Below, in pieces: positions 47,416 to 57,859 of a DNA stretch of 64,000 bases (its first letter is position 1; every line of letters starts with the position of its first letter). Position numbers and translations under genes: made by a program. The stretch comes from Patiria miniata (Eukaryota > Echinodermata > Asteroidea > Valvatida > Asterinidae), in the NCBI RefSeq assembly GCF_015706575.1, contig NW_024037063.1, positions 18,042,927 through 18,106,926 of the forward strand, written 5' to 3'. The notes under the pieces are model-generated. The model did not search any database. It was not told the DNA's origin and saw only the letters and a list, made by a program, of their open reading frames with translations.

Positions 47416-47789
47416 TTCTCATTTACCTTTTAAATTAGGCAGTGGATATATAGCCGGAGACGGCAAACCTTTAGTAAATGTTAGCTTGCCGGATATGCAC
47501 TGAACATACGCAGTTACTGGTTTTTTTTACTAACACATTTTCCGGTGACAAATTTTAGTCTGGCTCCATGCCAACATTATCGTTGTAACTTCGCATTCAC
47601 AAGATGGGAATCAGACTACAATTTCGGACTTTATTTCCCTATTTCGGACTTTATTTCCCTTAAAAAAATCCTCCAGAGCCACAAATCTGAAAAAGAAAGT
47701 CTTCAATAAAATGTTTGAGACATGTTGAAAAATATATAATAAAAGAAGAATATTCTTATTTTGGGGGGATGGGGGAAAAACCTTAAAAA

Positions 47790-47850
47790 TTTCGTGAGCG
47801 GGATCGAACCCGGATCTTCCCGCTCATGAGATCCGTTGCTTATCCACTTA
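47790..47850 (-). repeat. tRNA-like SINE head, second
   Basis: The minus strand reads AGTGGATAAGCAACGGATC and then GGGTTCGATCCCGCTCACG, a B box with a good T-arm stem. Only the 3' half pairs well. Probably a tRNA-derived SINE. Confidence 0.5.
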
Positions 47851-48021
47851 TTTAATATATCTAATAATTCAGCCCCATCTTAGAGAGTATAGCGCCCTCT
47901 GTTGATAGGGATTGCCATCGGCAATATACCCACTATCTTTAAATAACTAAAGTAAGGAACTTTTCGCACAAGACTTAACAGCCTATCTTGGGTTTGTATT
48001 GTGGAGAACAAGGCATTAGAT

Positions 48022-48429
48022 ATGCATGTAATGGACCAATCAGAAGATGGGAAACAGATGTCGTTTGGGGAAAAAGTCGCACCCTATTCGGCCCAGTACA
48101 ATGCTTTACAGTTGATGTACTATTATTCTTTATCGGTGCTTGCAGCAGATACCATGCACATCATCATCACAGCAATTATCGCTACCGTAGTCAGTGCAGT
48201 CATCATGACCATCGTACCGGCTCTACTGGGGTTCACGTCACGAGGGATACAGGCCGGCTCAGTGGCCGCCTTAATGATGGCTTTCTGGACTTATCTAGGC
48301 GGTGGTGGTGTAGCAGCTGGAGGAGTAGTGGCCATTCTTCAGTCCATCGGAGCAGTTGGCTTGAGTGCTGGTGGCTACGTCATGTCCGGAGTCATCGGTT
48401 TTATCTACGCTTTGGCTAGTTATATGTGA
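48022..48429 (+). CDS. ISG12/IFI27-like small membrane protein
   Basis: A 135-residue product, with the first in-frame ATG at 48022 ([10 protein letters not shown]); the frame is open further upstream to a possible acceptor (TTAACAG) near 47981, so an upstream exon may supply another start. The C-terminal half is the diagnostic ISG12 domain: [20 protein letters not shown], then [19 protein letters not shown], then [15 protein letters not shown]. It is a glycine/alanine-rich helical hairpin with a preceding hydrophobic segment ([20 protein letters not shown]). In vertebrates these proteins are interferon-induced and sit in mitochondrial or nuclear/ER membranes, and they promote apoptosis. In marine invertebrates the family is expanded and often responds to infection. 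That role here is inference. The frame is intact with normal codon use. Confidence 0.85.
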   Translation: MHVMDQSEDGKQMSFGEKVAPYSAQYNALQLMYYYSLSVLAADTMHIIITAIIATVVSAVIMTIVPALLGFTSRGIQAGSVAALMMAFWTYLGGGGVAAGGVVAILQSIGAVGLSAGGYVMSGVIGFIYALASYM

Positions 48430-48579
48430 ATCTACGATGTCCAACAATGCTTCCATTGACATTCCCTAGAAATCTCAACAGTCGCCGGGCAATCAAGATT
48501 TTAAAATTTATGCCTGAATCTGCAAAGTTTGACTCCATCTTACTCCTTCCTACAACGGATATGCACAAGACACATTGCA

Positions 48580-48864
48580 CAGTGGCGCACCCAGGATTAG
48601 GTTTTTTTGGGGGGGGGCTCAAAATTTTTGTTTTACAAATTTGTTAAAAGTTGAATTTTTTTTTCAAAAGTGTTTGCCCAAAATTTTTGGCCGTGGAAAA
48701 AAAATGGGTTTTTTTTTTAGGGGCAGCTTATTTTGACTTTGGTGGCACCACTTACACCCTATTATACTACTCGAAAAACAGGCCACATTCATATCACCAA
48801 GGTCAAATCGTGGGGGGGGGGGGGTTTCAAGCAACTCCCCCCCCCCCCCCTCGGTGCGCCACTG
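48580..48864. mobile_element. hAT-like MITE, family B copy 2
   Basis: 285 bp with ends CAGTGGCGCACCCAGGA and GGTGCGCCACTG, flanked by a perfect 8-bp duplication ACATTGCA (48572-48579 and 48865-48872). It is inverted relative to the copy at 16.2 kb. It lies 150 bp after the ISG12-like stop codon. Poly-G and poly-C runs lie near the right end. Confidence 0.9.
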
Positions 48865-48874
48865 ACATTGCAAG

Positions 48875-49175
48875 AAAAACGGAAATTCACTCCTTTTAAT
48901 ACAAGGGTAAAAATGTGAAATGAAACAAATCAGTACATGAAAAATGTTGAGGTGTAGTAAGTTTTCGATTAGGGTTGTTAGTGATCTTTGCCATCATAAT
49001 TCTAGAGAATAGTTCCATCCTTTTAACTTGTTTTTGAGTCTAAACCATAATGAAGATAATAACAAATCAAACACTAGAAAAATTCCAATAAGTAATTCGA
49101 TTTTCCCTCGTCGAAAATTCATTGACTAGAATACTTGTCACCATGCAGTACGTTTTTAGAATCACCTCCAATACT
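48875..49175. other. Intergenic, no gene seen
   Basis: AT-rich, no feature supported. Confidence 0.45.
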
Positions 49176-49177
49176 GA

Positions 49178-49262
49178 CTACTGCAAACCACGGCATATGT
49201 GACACAACCTTCAGAACCGTGCAGCCAGACTCATTCTCTGTGTAAGCCGCTCTGCGGATGCC
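49178..49262 (+). pseudogene. LINE reverse-transcriptase tail fragment
   Basis: One frame reads QNRAARLILCVSRSAD. QNRAARLI is the strongly conserved block near the C-terminus of CR1/L2/Jockey-type LINE proteins (typically LQ..QNRAARLI). The fragment is about 80 bp with no upstream or downstream continuation. Confidence 0.6.
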
Positions 49263-49379
49263 TTCAAGCAGTCAATTTGTAATAATTTTATTTGTAAATA
49301 TAGTTTTAATTTGATTGCAATCACGTATATAATACACAAGCTGATTTACCCGATCATAGATCGGGTATATAGGGTGTAG

Positions 49380-49705
49380 TGTTGGGGATGAAAATGTGGG
49401 GAGTTAAATGTAAATGGGGGTAAGTTGAGAAGACATGCAGTTATAGAAAAGCATTTTTTTTGGTGTGATGTGAGGCAATTTCTGACCACTAAAACCAATT
49501 TGAGCAAAAGATCATCTTTTAAACATCATTTTCGAGCTTGGGGTTATTGAATCAGCTACACGGAATTCTGAGCAATAGAATCATTATAGTACTTAGTAGG
49601 CTACAATTTGTATTCGGGGAAGAAAAGGTGTGGGGGGGCCAAACAATGTCCCCGCTTTAAAATGTGGGGGGGGGGGGTCCCCCTGTTCCCCACCGATTTA
49701 CGCAC
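49380..49705. mobile_element. G-rich non-autonomous element related to the 51.5 and 63.1 kb elements
   Basis: Shares the core GAGGCAATTTCTGACCACT, then CATCATTTTCGAG and GAATCAGCTAC, and the right end GGTCCCCCTGTTCCCC with the element nested at 51469-52213. The left end was not defined and no target duplication was found. Confidence 0.5.
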
Positions 49706-49709
49706 AGGA

Positions 49710-50500
49710 TAATTATGTACCATGACAACTGTCTGTAAATGTTCCAGTTGGTCTGTTAAATTGGCATTTTGTGAGGCAGTCGCATTGCCGGAAAACGTAG
49801 TGAAAAGGTTACCGTAGTACACAGGCGAAGGCTGATTGTACAGTTTTGACAATAAATCATAATGCAATCAAACGTGAAGTTGTCATTTGCAATGAAATGT
49901 TGAGTGTTAGCAAAAAATTACAAACGGTCTGAATGATATGGAGAAGGTCATAATTAAGTTTCAGTATTGGACTCTTCAACAAACGTAAACTTGAACTTCT
50001 TACAATTTGCGAGACCGTCTGCGAGGAAAAATTCGATTCAACTTTTATTCAAGTTGGTCAACCATCTATATAAGAGCAAGTTTTACTCGGCCTCCGAGAA
50101 ATGTTCGCTTTTGAAAGGATCCAAGACCGCGGTCTCCCGCGACGCCAAAATGTCACATGCTTGTGCAATAGCGAGCACCGTAGACCCAACCTCGTTTCCA
50201 GGGTGTGGAGCATGCTGCAGTACGCATTGCCATCGACGGTTTTACGCAGACCCTGGAAGTACACAGTGTAGACTTTCGATTGGTCAGACCGCGCAAGGCA
50301 TACTAATGTGTAGTCATTCTGAGTATTCGTTGCACTCAGCGCAGGGGCGGCAAGCAAAGCATATGAAAGAGTAGGGACACTTGGTGGCCACGCACCATGG
50401 ACAAAAAATATTTTGCCAAGGTCACCCCATGCTACTGTTTTGTGAACACTTTTGCAGAACAGCCAAGTAGAACATGTAAACGCATCCCCTACGTCGAAGC
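49710..50500. other. Possible GC-rich promoter-like or coding-like stretch
   Basis: GC rises between 50030 and 50350. Open frames exist on both strands, but none has a recognised domain, and neither has splice support. It could include a host exon that I cannot identify. Confidence 0.3.
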
Positions 50501-50719
50501 CGCTGACCTCGCACAGTCTAGACAAGCAAAAAATCCAGCACAGAGGGCGGCCAGGCAGTCAACGTGAAAGCGCACACGACGGCAAATTCCTGCGCAAAAC
50601 GCAGTCACGAAATATCGACGAAACAGATCGCCGGTCCGTACGGGAAAATCAGGACGACCCAAAGCGTCCGACCCGGCGGAAGACACCCTCCGCATTTTTC
50701 CACGGACGTGGAGCGATTT

Positions 50720-50850
50720 TGGCGCCGCGGGAACTTGCAAATGCGACAGTCTACAGAACAGGGCGAGAGGACACATTACGTCGATATGTGTCGGTTTTGT
50801 CAGCATTCCATGTGAAGTGATGGAAAGGACAAGCAAGATCAGACGTTGTA
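50720..50850 (+). repeat. Dispersed coding-like repeat, copy 4 (inverted)
   Basis: TTGCAAATGCGACAGTCTAC, then CATTACGTCGATATGTGTCG and GGAAAGGACAAGCAAGATCA, is the inverse of the block at 54435-54560. It is in the plus orientation, unlike the other copies. Confidence 0.65.
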
Positions 50851-50854
50851 TCTT

Positions 50855-51345
50855 TACATTAATGAATTGCAGCATGTTCACAGCCAAATAAGTAACTTGA
50901 AAAAGTCATTGGAAATGTCAAAATCTTCTCTTTTTTTCGGAAATATACATTTGGTACTGTGCTGTGTAACTAGTAATTATTTCAAACTTTACCACTGTGC
51001 ATTTGAATGTCGTTTTAGTTTTCATTAAAAGAATTCTGCAAAAAAAATGCAAAGCGATCTTGGTTTCATGACAACTATTAAAATCAGGTCATACAGGTCA
51101 TTTACACAATGTAAGTCAATGTTCAAACTTATTTCCATTTATAAAAGACCCCGATAACAGCTTTAAAAATCAGGTTTTCAAAAGGGCTAAAAAAGCAACA
51201 TTCTGATTAAAATCCGAGAAGTCGTGTCTCTGAAAATGGCAGTGTTTTTTTTTTTAAAGTAATAATTTCAAATAGCTGTGTTTAATTCCATATATGCAGC
51301 ATTATGATACATTTCTTTTATTTATGTTGTACACTAAGAAGTCAG
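50855..51345. other. Intergenic, no gene seen
   Basis: AT-rich with poly-T; no feature supported. Confidence 0.45.
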
Positions 51346-51348
51346 TGC

Positions 51349-51375
51349 CAGTGGCGTAGCCAGGAATCTTTCAGT

Positions 51376-51423
<48 letters not shown>

Positions 51424-52336
51424 CGGGGGCTGGGGGGCGGAACATTTCATGGGGGGGGCGTCATGTAGGGGCCTCAATCGCCTCTCAAAAGTGGGGCGGG
51501 GGGACATACCTTGATCAGAACCGATGCGAGCACGAAGCCCTTACGGCGTGGGGGTTCGGGGCCCGGTTAAGGGCCCCGAAAAAAATTGGATTCTAGATGT
51601 TCTGTGGTGTGATCTGAAGCAATTTCTTACCACTTTCCTCCATGCTTTAACTAATATTTTCTTAGCAAAACATAATTATTTGAACATCGTTTTCGAGGTT
51701 GGAGTCATTAAATCAGCTATCGGTATTCTGAGCTATAGGCGTGGGGTTTGAAAAAATTGGATTCTCGATGCTCTGTGGTGTGATCTGAGGCAATTTCTTA
51801 CCACTTTAACCAATAATTATCTTAGCACAAAAGATAATAATTTAAACATAATTTTCGAGGTTTTCTCAGCTAAAGGCATAAGAAAAATTTGTGAACATTG
51901 TTTTCGAGGTTGGAGTCATTGAATCAGCTACCAGAATTCTGAGCTATAGGCGTGGGGTCCGGGGCCCGCTTAAGGGCCCCGAAAAATTTTGGATTCTAAA
52001 TGCTCTGTGGTGCTATCTGAGGCAATTTCTGACCACTTTAACCAATATTTTCTAAGCAAAAGATACATTGTAGTACATAATAGGGCCCTCTAAATGAGAC
52101 ACGAGTTCAAAAATCTGGGGGGGGGGGACATTTGATATTGTGTCCCCCACCCTTCAAAAGTGGGGGGGGGGGGGGGGGACCAGTCTCCCTGTCCCCCCAG
52201 GATTGACGCCCATGGCGTCATGTAGATCAATGATAATTTTTTTTAGAAACTCAAAATCTCAGTGGGGGGGGGCGACTGGGGGGGGGGGACAAAAATTCAT
52301 GGGGGCGGTCACGCCCCCCCAGTGGCTACGCCACTG
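51349..52336. mobile_element. hAT-like MITE, family A copy 3, with a nested insertion
   Basis: Ends CAGTGGCGTAGCCAGGA and TGGCTACGCCACTG are flanked by GTCAGTGC (51341-51348) and GACAGTGC (52337-52344), an 8-bp duplication with one mismatch. The element would be about 230 bp without the second element at about 51469-52213. It has a run of about 48 G at 51376-51423. Confidence 0.85.
51469..52213. mobile_element. Element nested in the family A MITE
   Basis: Starts GGGCCTCAATC and ends GATTGACGCCC, an imperfect inverted pair. The host sequence GGCGTCATGTAG is duplicated at both sides (51457-51468 and 52214-52225), longer than the 8 bp of hAT insertions. Inside, a module (CTCTGTGGTG.GATCTGA then AATTTCT.ACCACTT) occurs three times, near 51600, 51770 and 52003. 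Confidence 0.6.
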
Positions 52337-52390
52337 GACAGTGCCAACGTGTACCATTTATTCCAAGTATGGAAATCCTTACAGGCTAAA

Positions 52391-52660
52391 GTATTAGGTA
52401 GGCATTCGCTGGAAGTGCAGATTTTTTCCTTTACACTCCCAATGTATAATATTTACATAATTTCAAATGAACATCAAGAATCCATACTGTTCCTTGAGTG
52501 TCCAAAGCTGAGGTTTGAGGTGGGGAGAGTTGATCCACTGTTACCAGTTCTACGGAATGGTGTTCATCTGGCCTGGTGACCTTCCATAATCCCTTGACTG
52601 TGTCTTGAACTAGTCCCTTCTTGCACTTGATCTGAGCGAATTCCTTCTTGTTGTCATTGG
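52391..52660 (-). pseudogene. Coding-like segment of a repeated transposon gene, copy 1
   Basis: The minus frame reads QIKCKKGLVQDTVKGLWKVT then EHHSVELVTVDQLSPPQTSA and DTQGTVWILDVHLKL. It is repeated in diverged form at 55122-55335. Conservation between copies is better for amino acids than for flanking DNA, which suggests decayed coding sequence. Family not recognised. Confidence 0.5.
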
Positions 52661-52899
52661 TATTGCACAGAACAAAGTAGAGTACCCGTCCAAAAACATG
52701 TACTCATCACCATATTTGTTACCTGAAGCACCTGCCGTAAACAGACCGGCAAAAACTGAAGACACAACAGTCTTCTCTGCATCTTTTTCAAGGCAGGTGT
52801 ACTTGAGATGTCTAGGGTGTTACCTTCGTGTGGAGAAGAAATTTGTTACCATTGAATCCTTGATCCCCATGGAATGAAGCAGGGTTTTTTTTCCCCCCT

Positions 52900-53240
52900 C
52901 AAATTGGTATCTTCTTTGGTGTTTTTTTTTCCACTCGCGAGGAACTGATTGTTATCCATAATAGAAATAGTTTTTTATTTGAATGGTATAATTTTAACCA
53001 AGAAAGTAAAAGGAAAAGAACTAATTTAGTAGGGCATACTGATACATCTTGGCTAGCTGAATCATATTCTTGCACTTGTCTGGCAGACACCTTGGCCGTA
53101 TTGCTCCCGATCATGTTCTTTAAGTCTTCTGGAAAGGGCTGGCAGAATGGTATGTCTGGCAGGACATTTACCAGGAGGCTGGGGAAAGGAATCCCATAGT
53201 TTTATGCGAAATATTCGAGACTGGGTGGGTTAATACATGA
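52900..53240 (-). pseudogene. Segment shared with 54779-55090
   Basis: Words such as GCTGAATCATATTCTTGCAC, GTATTGCTCCC.ATC.TGTT and TGTCTGGCAGGACATTT are shared with 54779-55090 in the same order, so the 52.4-53.2 and 54.8-55.3 kb regions are two diverged copies of one gene portion. The minus frame gives KVSARQVQEYDSASQ versus EVSGRQVQEHILIQL. Confidence 0.55.
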
Positions 53241-53274
53241 GTTGAATGCACGATGTATTCAGAGTTATCTGTTT

Positions 53275-53905
53275 TTAACTTGTCATTCTCAATTTGAATG
53301 GTTTTTGGATTGCTTCGGGAAGAGCAGTCATCAGTCTTGACAATGTATGGACTTTGTGCCTCCATAGGTATGTAGTAAACCTGGAAAACATCTGGTCAAT
53401 GTCTTCATGGGTATGACCCACCGTCACGTTTGGTTTCTGGAACACTTCCAGAAGGGCAGTCATCCGTCTTGATAATGTATGGACTTTGTGCCTCCATAGG
53501 TATGTAGAAAACCTGGTAAACAACTGGTCAATGTCTTTATGTGTGTGACTCTAAATCACATTTGGTTTCTGGAATGCTTCAGGAAGAGCAGTCATCAGTC
53601 TTGACAATGTATGGACTTAGTGCCTCCATGGGTATGTAGAGAACCTGGAAAACATCTGGTCAATGTCTTCATTTGTGTGACCCTCCATCATGTTTGGTTT
53701 CTGGAATGCTTCAGGAAGGGCAGTCATCCGTGTTGACAATGTATAGACTTAGTGCCTCCATATTTATGTAGAAAACCTGGAAATCATTTGGTCAATGTCT
53801 TCATGTGTGTGACCCTCCATCACGTTTGGTTTCTGGAATGCTTCAGAAGAGCAGTCATCCGTTTTGACAATGTATGGACCTGGAAAACATCTGGTCTATG
53901 TCTCA
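53275..53905 (-). repeat. 132-bp tandem repeat encoding a DUF7869-type segment
   Basis: The block GCAGTCATC occurs at 53324, 53456, 53588, 53720 and 53851, a period of 132, 132, 132 and 131 bp, i.e. 44 codons. On the minus strand one unit reads TLSRRMTALLEVFQKPN then VTVGHTHEDIDQMFSRF. VGHTHEDIDQ.FS is the hallmark of the DUF7869 family, found in large transposon-related proteins. Two units are still open in one frame (53275-53523); the others carry stops. A single DUF7869 protein has only one such block, so this is a local amplification of a coding segment. Confidence 0.75.
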
Positions 53906-54166
53906 CCAGGACGTCCAGGGTGACAGTGTTCAACCCGTCCAGGTCTGACGTATGTTGCGCCAGACTGCATGACTGATCAGCTTCACATCTTTGCTTGTTA
54001 TTCAGAACAAAACACCTGAAAGAAATTCAAACTTATTGATTTAATGAATTCACTGCTTAAAAATTATAGCCTTTGCTGCCGAGAAACTTTGACGCATCTT
54101 TGACGCATTCTGCCTGCAACGTCACGATCAGGAAATGTGGAATTGGGACGTGTTGACCACGTAGGT

Positions 54167-54167
<1 letters not shown>

Positions 54168-54209
<42 letters not shown>
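54168..54209. repeat. Poly-C tract, about 42 bp
   Basis: Uninterrupted C run, the longest C tract in the window. Length may be inaccurate because of sequencing and assembly. Confidence 0.85.
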
Positions 54210-54210
<1 letters not shown>

Positions 54211-54318
54211 TTTTCGGTAATGATGCCATGGAAATGCTCATGGCTCTTTTTCAGTGGGCCAACGAGAATCACTGTTACATCCTTCAAAGGTTGAGTCGTA
54301 GTTGGCAAATTGTCCTTG

Positions 54319-54875
54319 TTATAATACAGGAGCATTGATTTGTTCAAAATTACGGTCCTGGTTCATGTGATTACTTTCAAAGTGCTCCCTTGCTTTGACG
54401 GTAGCATCCCTCACGTGATGGTGCTGCTGCCGCCTGAAAGATACAACATCTGATCTTGCTTGTCCTTTCCACCACTTCACATGGAATGCTGATAAAACCG
54501 ACACATATCTACGTAATGTGTCCCCTCTCCCTCTTCCGTAGACAGTTGTATTTGCGAATGAAATGGTTGACATCTCAAGAGATGAGGAACTACGTCTATT
54601 AGCTGCATTTCATAGCTCGTAAAGACATTGCCGTATCTGAATAACATGAGCCTGTGAAAAGCATCAGCGCTCCTGTAGGAGACAATCTCACCTTCAGTGA
54701 GGACCCAAAGAAAATCCTCCGGATTAAGGCCGTTTTCACTTTTTCCAGGACTTGGTGTTTTTCCATCTTTCCTCAGTACAGCATACATCTTAGCTAGCTG
54801 AATCAAAATATGTTCTTGCACTTGTCTGCCAGACACTTCGGCAGTATCAATAATTATAATAATAATGAAGCGCAC
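54319..54875 (-). pseudogene. 3' fragment of the dispersed transposon gene, copy 5
   Basis: The minus frame 54477-54875 reads GKSENGLNPEDFLWVLTEGE then FRYGNVFTSYEMQLIDVV, matching 42105-42360. A second frame through 54319-54573 reads DTLRRYVSVLSAFHVK, and both frames are similar between copies, so the true coding frame is unclear. It is fused to a QVQEHILIQLAKMYAVL segment not seen in the 42-kb copy. Confidence 0.5.
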
Positions 54876-55335
54876 ATATCCTATACAAAGCTAGATCAAG
54901 ACGCTTGACAATAAATACACCGTATTGCTCCCAATCGTGTTCATTAAGTCATCCGGAAGGGGCCGGAAGTATGGTGTGTCTGGCAGGACATTTTCCAGGA
55001 GTTTGGGAAAGAAGGACATTTTCCAGAAGGTTGGGAAAATAAATCTCAGTGTTGTATGCAAATATTTAAGACTGGGTGGATACAACATTAGTTGAGTGCA
55101 CCTTGGAAATCCTTACAGGTTATTAAGTAGGCATTCGCTGGAATTGCATTTTCTTTCCTTAACACTCCTAATGTATAATATTTAACATCAAGAATCCATA
55201 ATGTTCCTTGAGTGTCCAATGCTGAGGTTTCAGGTGGGGAGAGTTGATCCACTGTTACCAGATCTACGGAATGGTGTTCTTCTGGCTTGGTGACCTTCCA
55301 TAATCCCTTGACCGTGTCTTGAACTAGTCCCTTAT
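54779..55335 (-). pseudogene. Second copy of the 52.4-53.2 kb gene portion
   Basis: Diverged duplicate of 52391-52660 (matching 55122-55335) and of 52900-53240 (matching 54779-55090). The order along the chromosome differs because the 132-bp array and copy 5 lie between the two, so the duplication came before later insertions. Confidence 0.55.
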
Positions 55336-55339
55336 TGGT

Positions 55340-57033
55340 AGTTCTGGAGGAGACGATTCATCTCGCCAAATTTGAGTTTGTCCGCTTGGTAAGCACTCGT
55401 TCAATGATGCGCTTGCTGAAATCTTGTATTTAAAGAAAAATAGTGACATTCAAACATGCACTATTTTTGACTGATTAACACAATGGGAATCCTGTTTGTA
55501 ATATGTAAATAAATTAGCAGTAGATTGTGCATATGACATTTCATGAAAGATTTTCAGGAAGTGTTGATATTTGCAAAGAGCCTTGCTTTGGTAATAACAA
55601 AAAGAAACTCCTTTTTTTATTGTTAATATGACTTGGGCTGCATATTTACATTGCTCAGGAAAAAACCCACATTGTAATGACTAACCGGTACTGTGTGTGC
55701 AAGCAACCTTAATCTTCCTCACACTATATCCTCCGGTGTCTTGGTTTGCTCTGGGATATTCGATGACAAAGGCAGGATAACCATCTCTTCCAGTTGCCTG
55801 ACTCCTGTTTGCATTTTCATTGAAGTATAATGCTGCAAGATATGTTCTATAGAACAAAATATCAAGAACCACAGTGAAGGTGGAGGTATGTGCATGTGTA
55901 CGTCAATGGTTGCAATGCTCATTCATGGGAAAGACCACCAATACCAATAATAAAATAGTTTGAAAGAAAAGAAAAAGTAAATTACCTGCACAGCATGCCT
56001 TCGTATGAGTAGGCAAACACCTTTGGGGCAAACTGATTGATAAACCGAGTGAAAGGCCTCCACTGACGATGTCTGCATGGATGGCGACAACATTTTCACG
56101 TCTTTTCTGATCCAACGGCTTTCAAGGATTGCTTTGATTTTGACTGCTAGCTTGGACCCTATATGGATTATTATAGCATGCAGTTCCAGGTATGAAGACA
56201 AATTCCACTCTTTTCTTGAAACATTTACTTCCCATGATGATGAGAAGTTCATAGATTATTTCATTTCTTTGCAAACATGAACAACATAAGCATGTGATAT
56301 GCTCAATGCGTATGTGACTTTAAAATAAAAATGTTTCCATTTGTGAGTCTCTGATCAAAAACCTCTTTGCAGCCACTTCCTTCCCTCCAAAATGTCGTGG
56401 GCACACTTTGGAAACAGGGGGTTCTTGTGCACATGAAAACCCAAAATGTGATTAGTAATGCTGTCAAACTTTAAATAGCTAGCATCACATAACATAAAAA
56501 CAGTTATCTGACAAAAAAATCAGCATGAAATAAATGATTGGTAAATGATCACCTAGAGATCAGAGATCATTCAAGTTACCACAGCGTCTTCATTCCATAT
56601 TAAAAGCAAAATGTGTCAGCTAACCTTCGTTGATGGATAAAAATTGTGGCATAGGAAATCATGCCACATTTATCGATGTTAGGGCCTGCAAGAAGTTGTG
56701 AATGCATTCTCCTGACATCAATATGGCCGATGATATTAAGATGTTGCCTGCAGAAGTATTACCAATCATTGGCTGACTGCGCCAACATCGGGTGTGGCCA
56801 CATGATCGGATCTTGCATGACTGTACCACCGTACCACCATGAGGACGAGAAAGCTTCTTTCTGCTTGGCCCTGCACATTTGGGGCAAGTAGAGAACAGCT
56901 CCATCAGGCTGCTTTGGAAGACAAGCCACTTCTTCGTCTGTAATGCATTGCAGTTGTCCTCCACCTCTTCATCAGTGCTGTACCAAAAATAAAAGTACAT
57001 GTAGTACTTCATTCCTCTTAAAATTGGTTGCAT
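55340..57033 (-). pseudogene. Spliced gene of a widespread transposon-related family
   Basis: Exon-like pieces from high to low coordinate. 56659-57033 has LVFQSSLMELFSTCPKCAG then WRSQPMIGNTSAGNILISSA. 55903-56252 has ESRWIRKDVKMLSPSMQTSS then VEAFHSVYQSVCPKG. 55681-55872 has YLAALYFNENANRSQATGRD then GYPAFVIEYPRANQ. A last piece may lie after an acceptor (TTTCAG) near 55416, RIIERVLTKRTNSNLA. These blocks, in this order, are the conserved core of a protein family present in many copies in fish and marine invertebrates and believed to be DNA-transposon derived; I do not know a settled name. The CPKC and CG..C pairs may bind zinc. Frames are interrupted between blocks, so I treat it as decayed, though some interruptions may be real introns. 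Confidence 0.6.
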
Positions 57034-57444
57034 TCCAAAAGATGGACGTAATGAAATATGGTAGAAGAGGGATTTTACTGTGTTTTACGCCGAATGCATA
57101 CGTGTACACATATTCTTCACTATAAGAATAGATGGAAATAGTATAAAGTGTCTTCCTTTGCAAACAGTGTCAGTTCTAATCAAATTCATCTAGAAATGCC
57201 AGTCAGTAATTGTTATGTCTCAGCATCCATTTATGGCATTTATTCATGATCGTTTACGGAGCTTCAAGGCACAAACATCTGAGCTTTTAACAGTGCTTGA
57301 GACGAACTCTTGTTTTAACGTACAAGTGCTGTATACACTACTTACGTACAAGTAAACACTACTCTAATGAGCATGCGCAGTAACTATTAAACCAATATCT
57401 AACAGTAATGAAATGATGTACATGTATGCAAGAGGATGCAGAGA

Positions 57445-57792
57445 TTACAAAGTTGCCAGCTTCTTTGGAAGGGGCATCTCCCGACTCTTCTTAGGCTCAT
57501 GCTGGATGTCCTCTAACTCGTTCAACTTTCCCTGATGGTTCACCCGATAGTGGCATCGCAGGTTGTCCTTGCGCCTGTCTGCGAATGAGCACTGAAGGCA
57601 GTGCAAGAGCATCGCTGAACCATGACCCTTATGTTGCAGTTGCTTCGGTAGACTAGCGAATTTCTCGGAGTGTTGGTAACAGCTCCGACTTCCCGACTTC
57701 CATCTTGGTTCCGACTTCCATCTTGGTTCTTGGTTAGCAACACTTGATAAATTACTGTACTGATTAGTCATTATTTGAGCGAGAGGTGCCAA
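57445..57792 (-). pseudogene. C2H2-finger exon-like ORF
   Basis: The minus frame includes LHCLQCSFADRRKDNLRCHY then RVNHQ, a single C2H2 finger, followed by a basic tail ending at a stop. A duplicated EPRWKSEPRWKSG is visible near its start. It may be the C-terminal exon of an alternative product of the neighbouring N-terminal exon at 57860-58181. Confidence 0.45.
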
Positions 57793-57821
57793 GTAGTTTT
57801 TGAGTAAGACAAAAAATTAAA

Positions 57822-57847
57822 GGGGGGGGGGGGGGGGGGGGGGGGGG
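57822..57847. repeat. Poly-G tract, about 26 bp
   Basis: Uninterrupted G run between two exon-like pieces. Confidence 0.85.
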
Positions 57848-57859
57848 CGGGGGGTGGGG

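Noticed and set aside
47325-47850. Two tRNA genes
   Set aside because: Only A- and B-box-like words are present; the acceptor stems do not pair, so they are SINE-like.
47988-48419. Plus-strand histidine-rich ORF overlapping the ISG12-like gene
   Set aside because: It is a different frame over the same exon and lacks an ATG start at its reported beginning; the ISG12 motif frame is clearly the coding one.
50058-50525. Minus-strand ORF of 155 residues
   Set aside because: Composition is plausible, but no domain, splice site or homologue could be identified, and a plus-strand frame of similar quality overlaps it.
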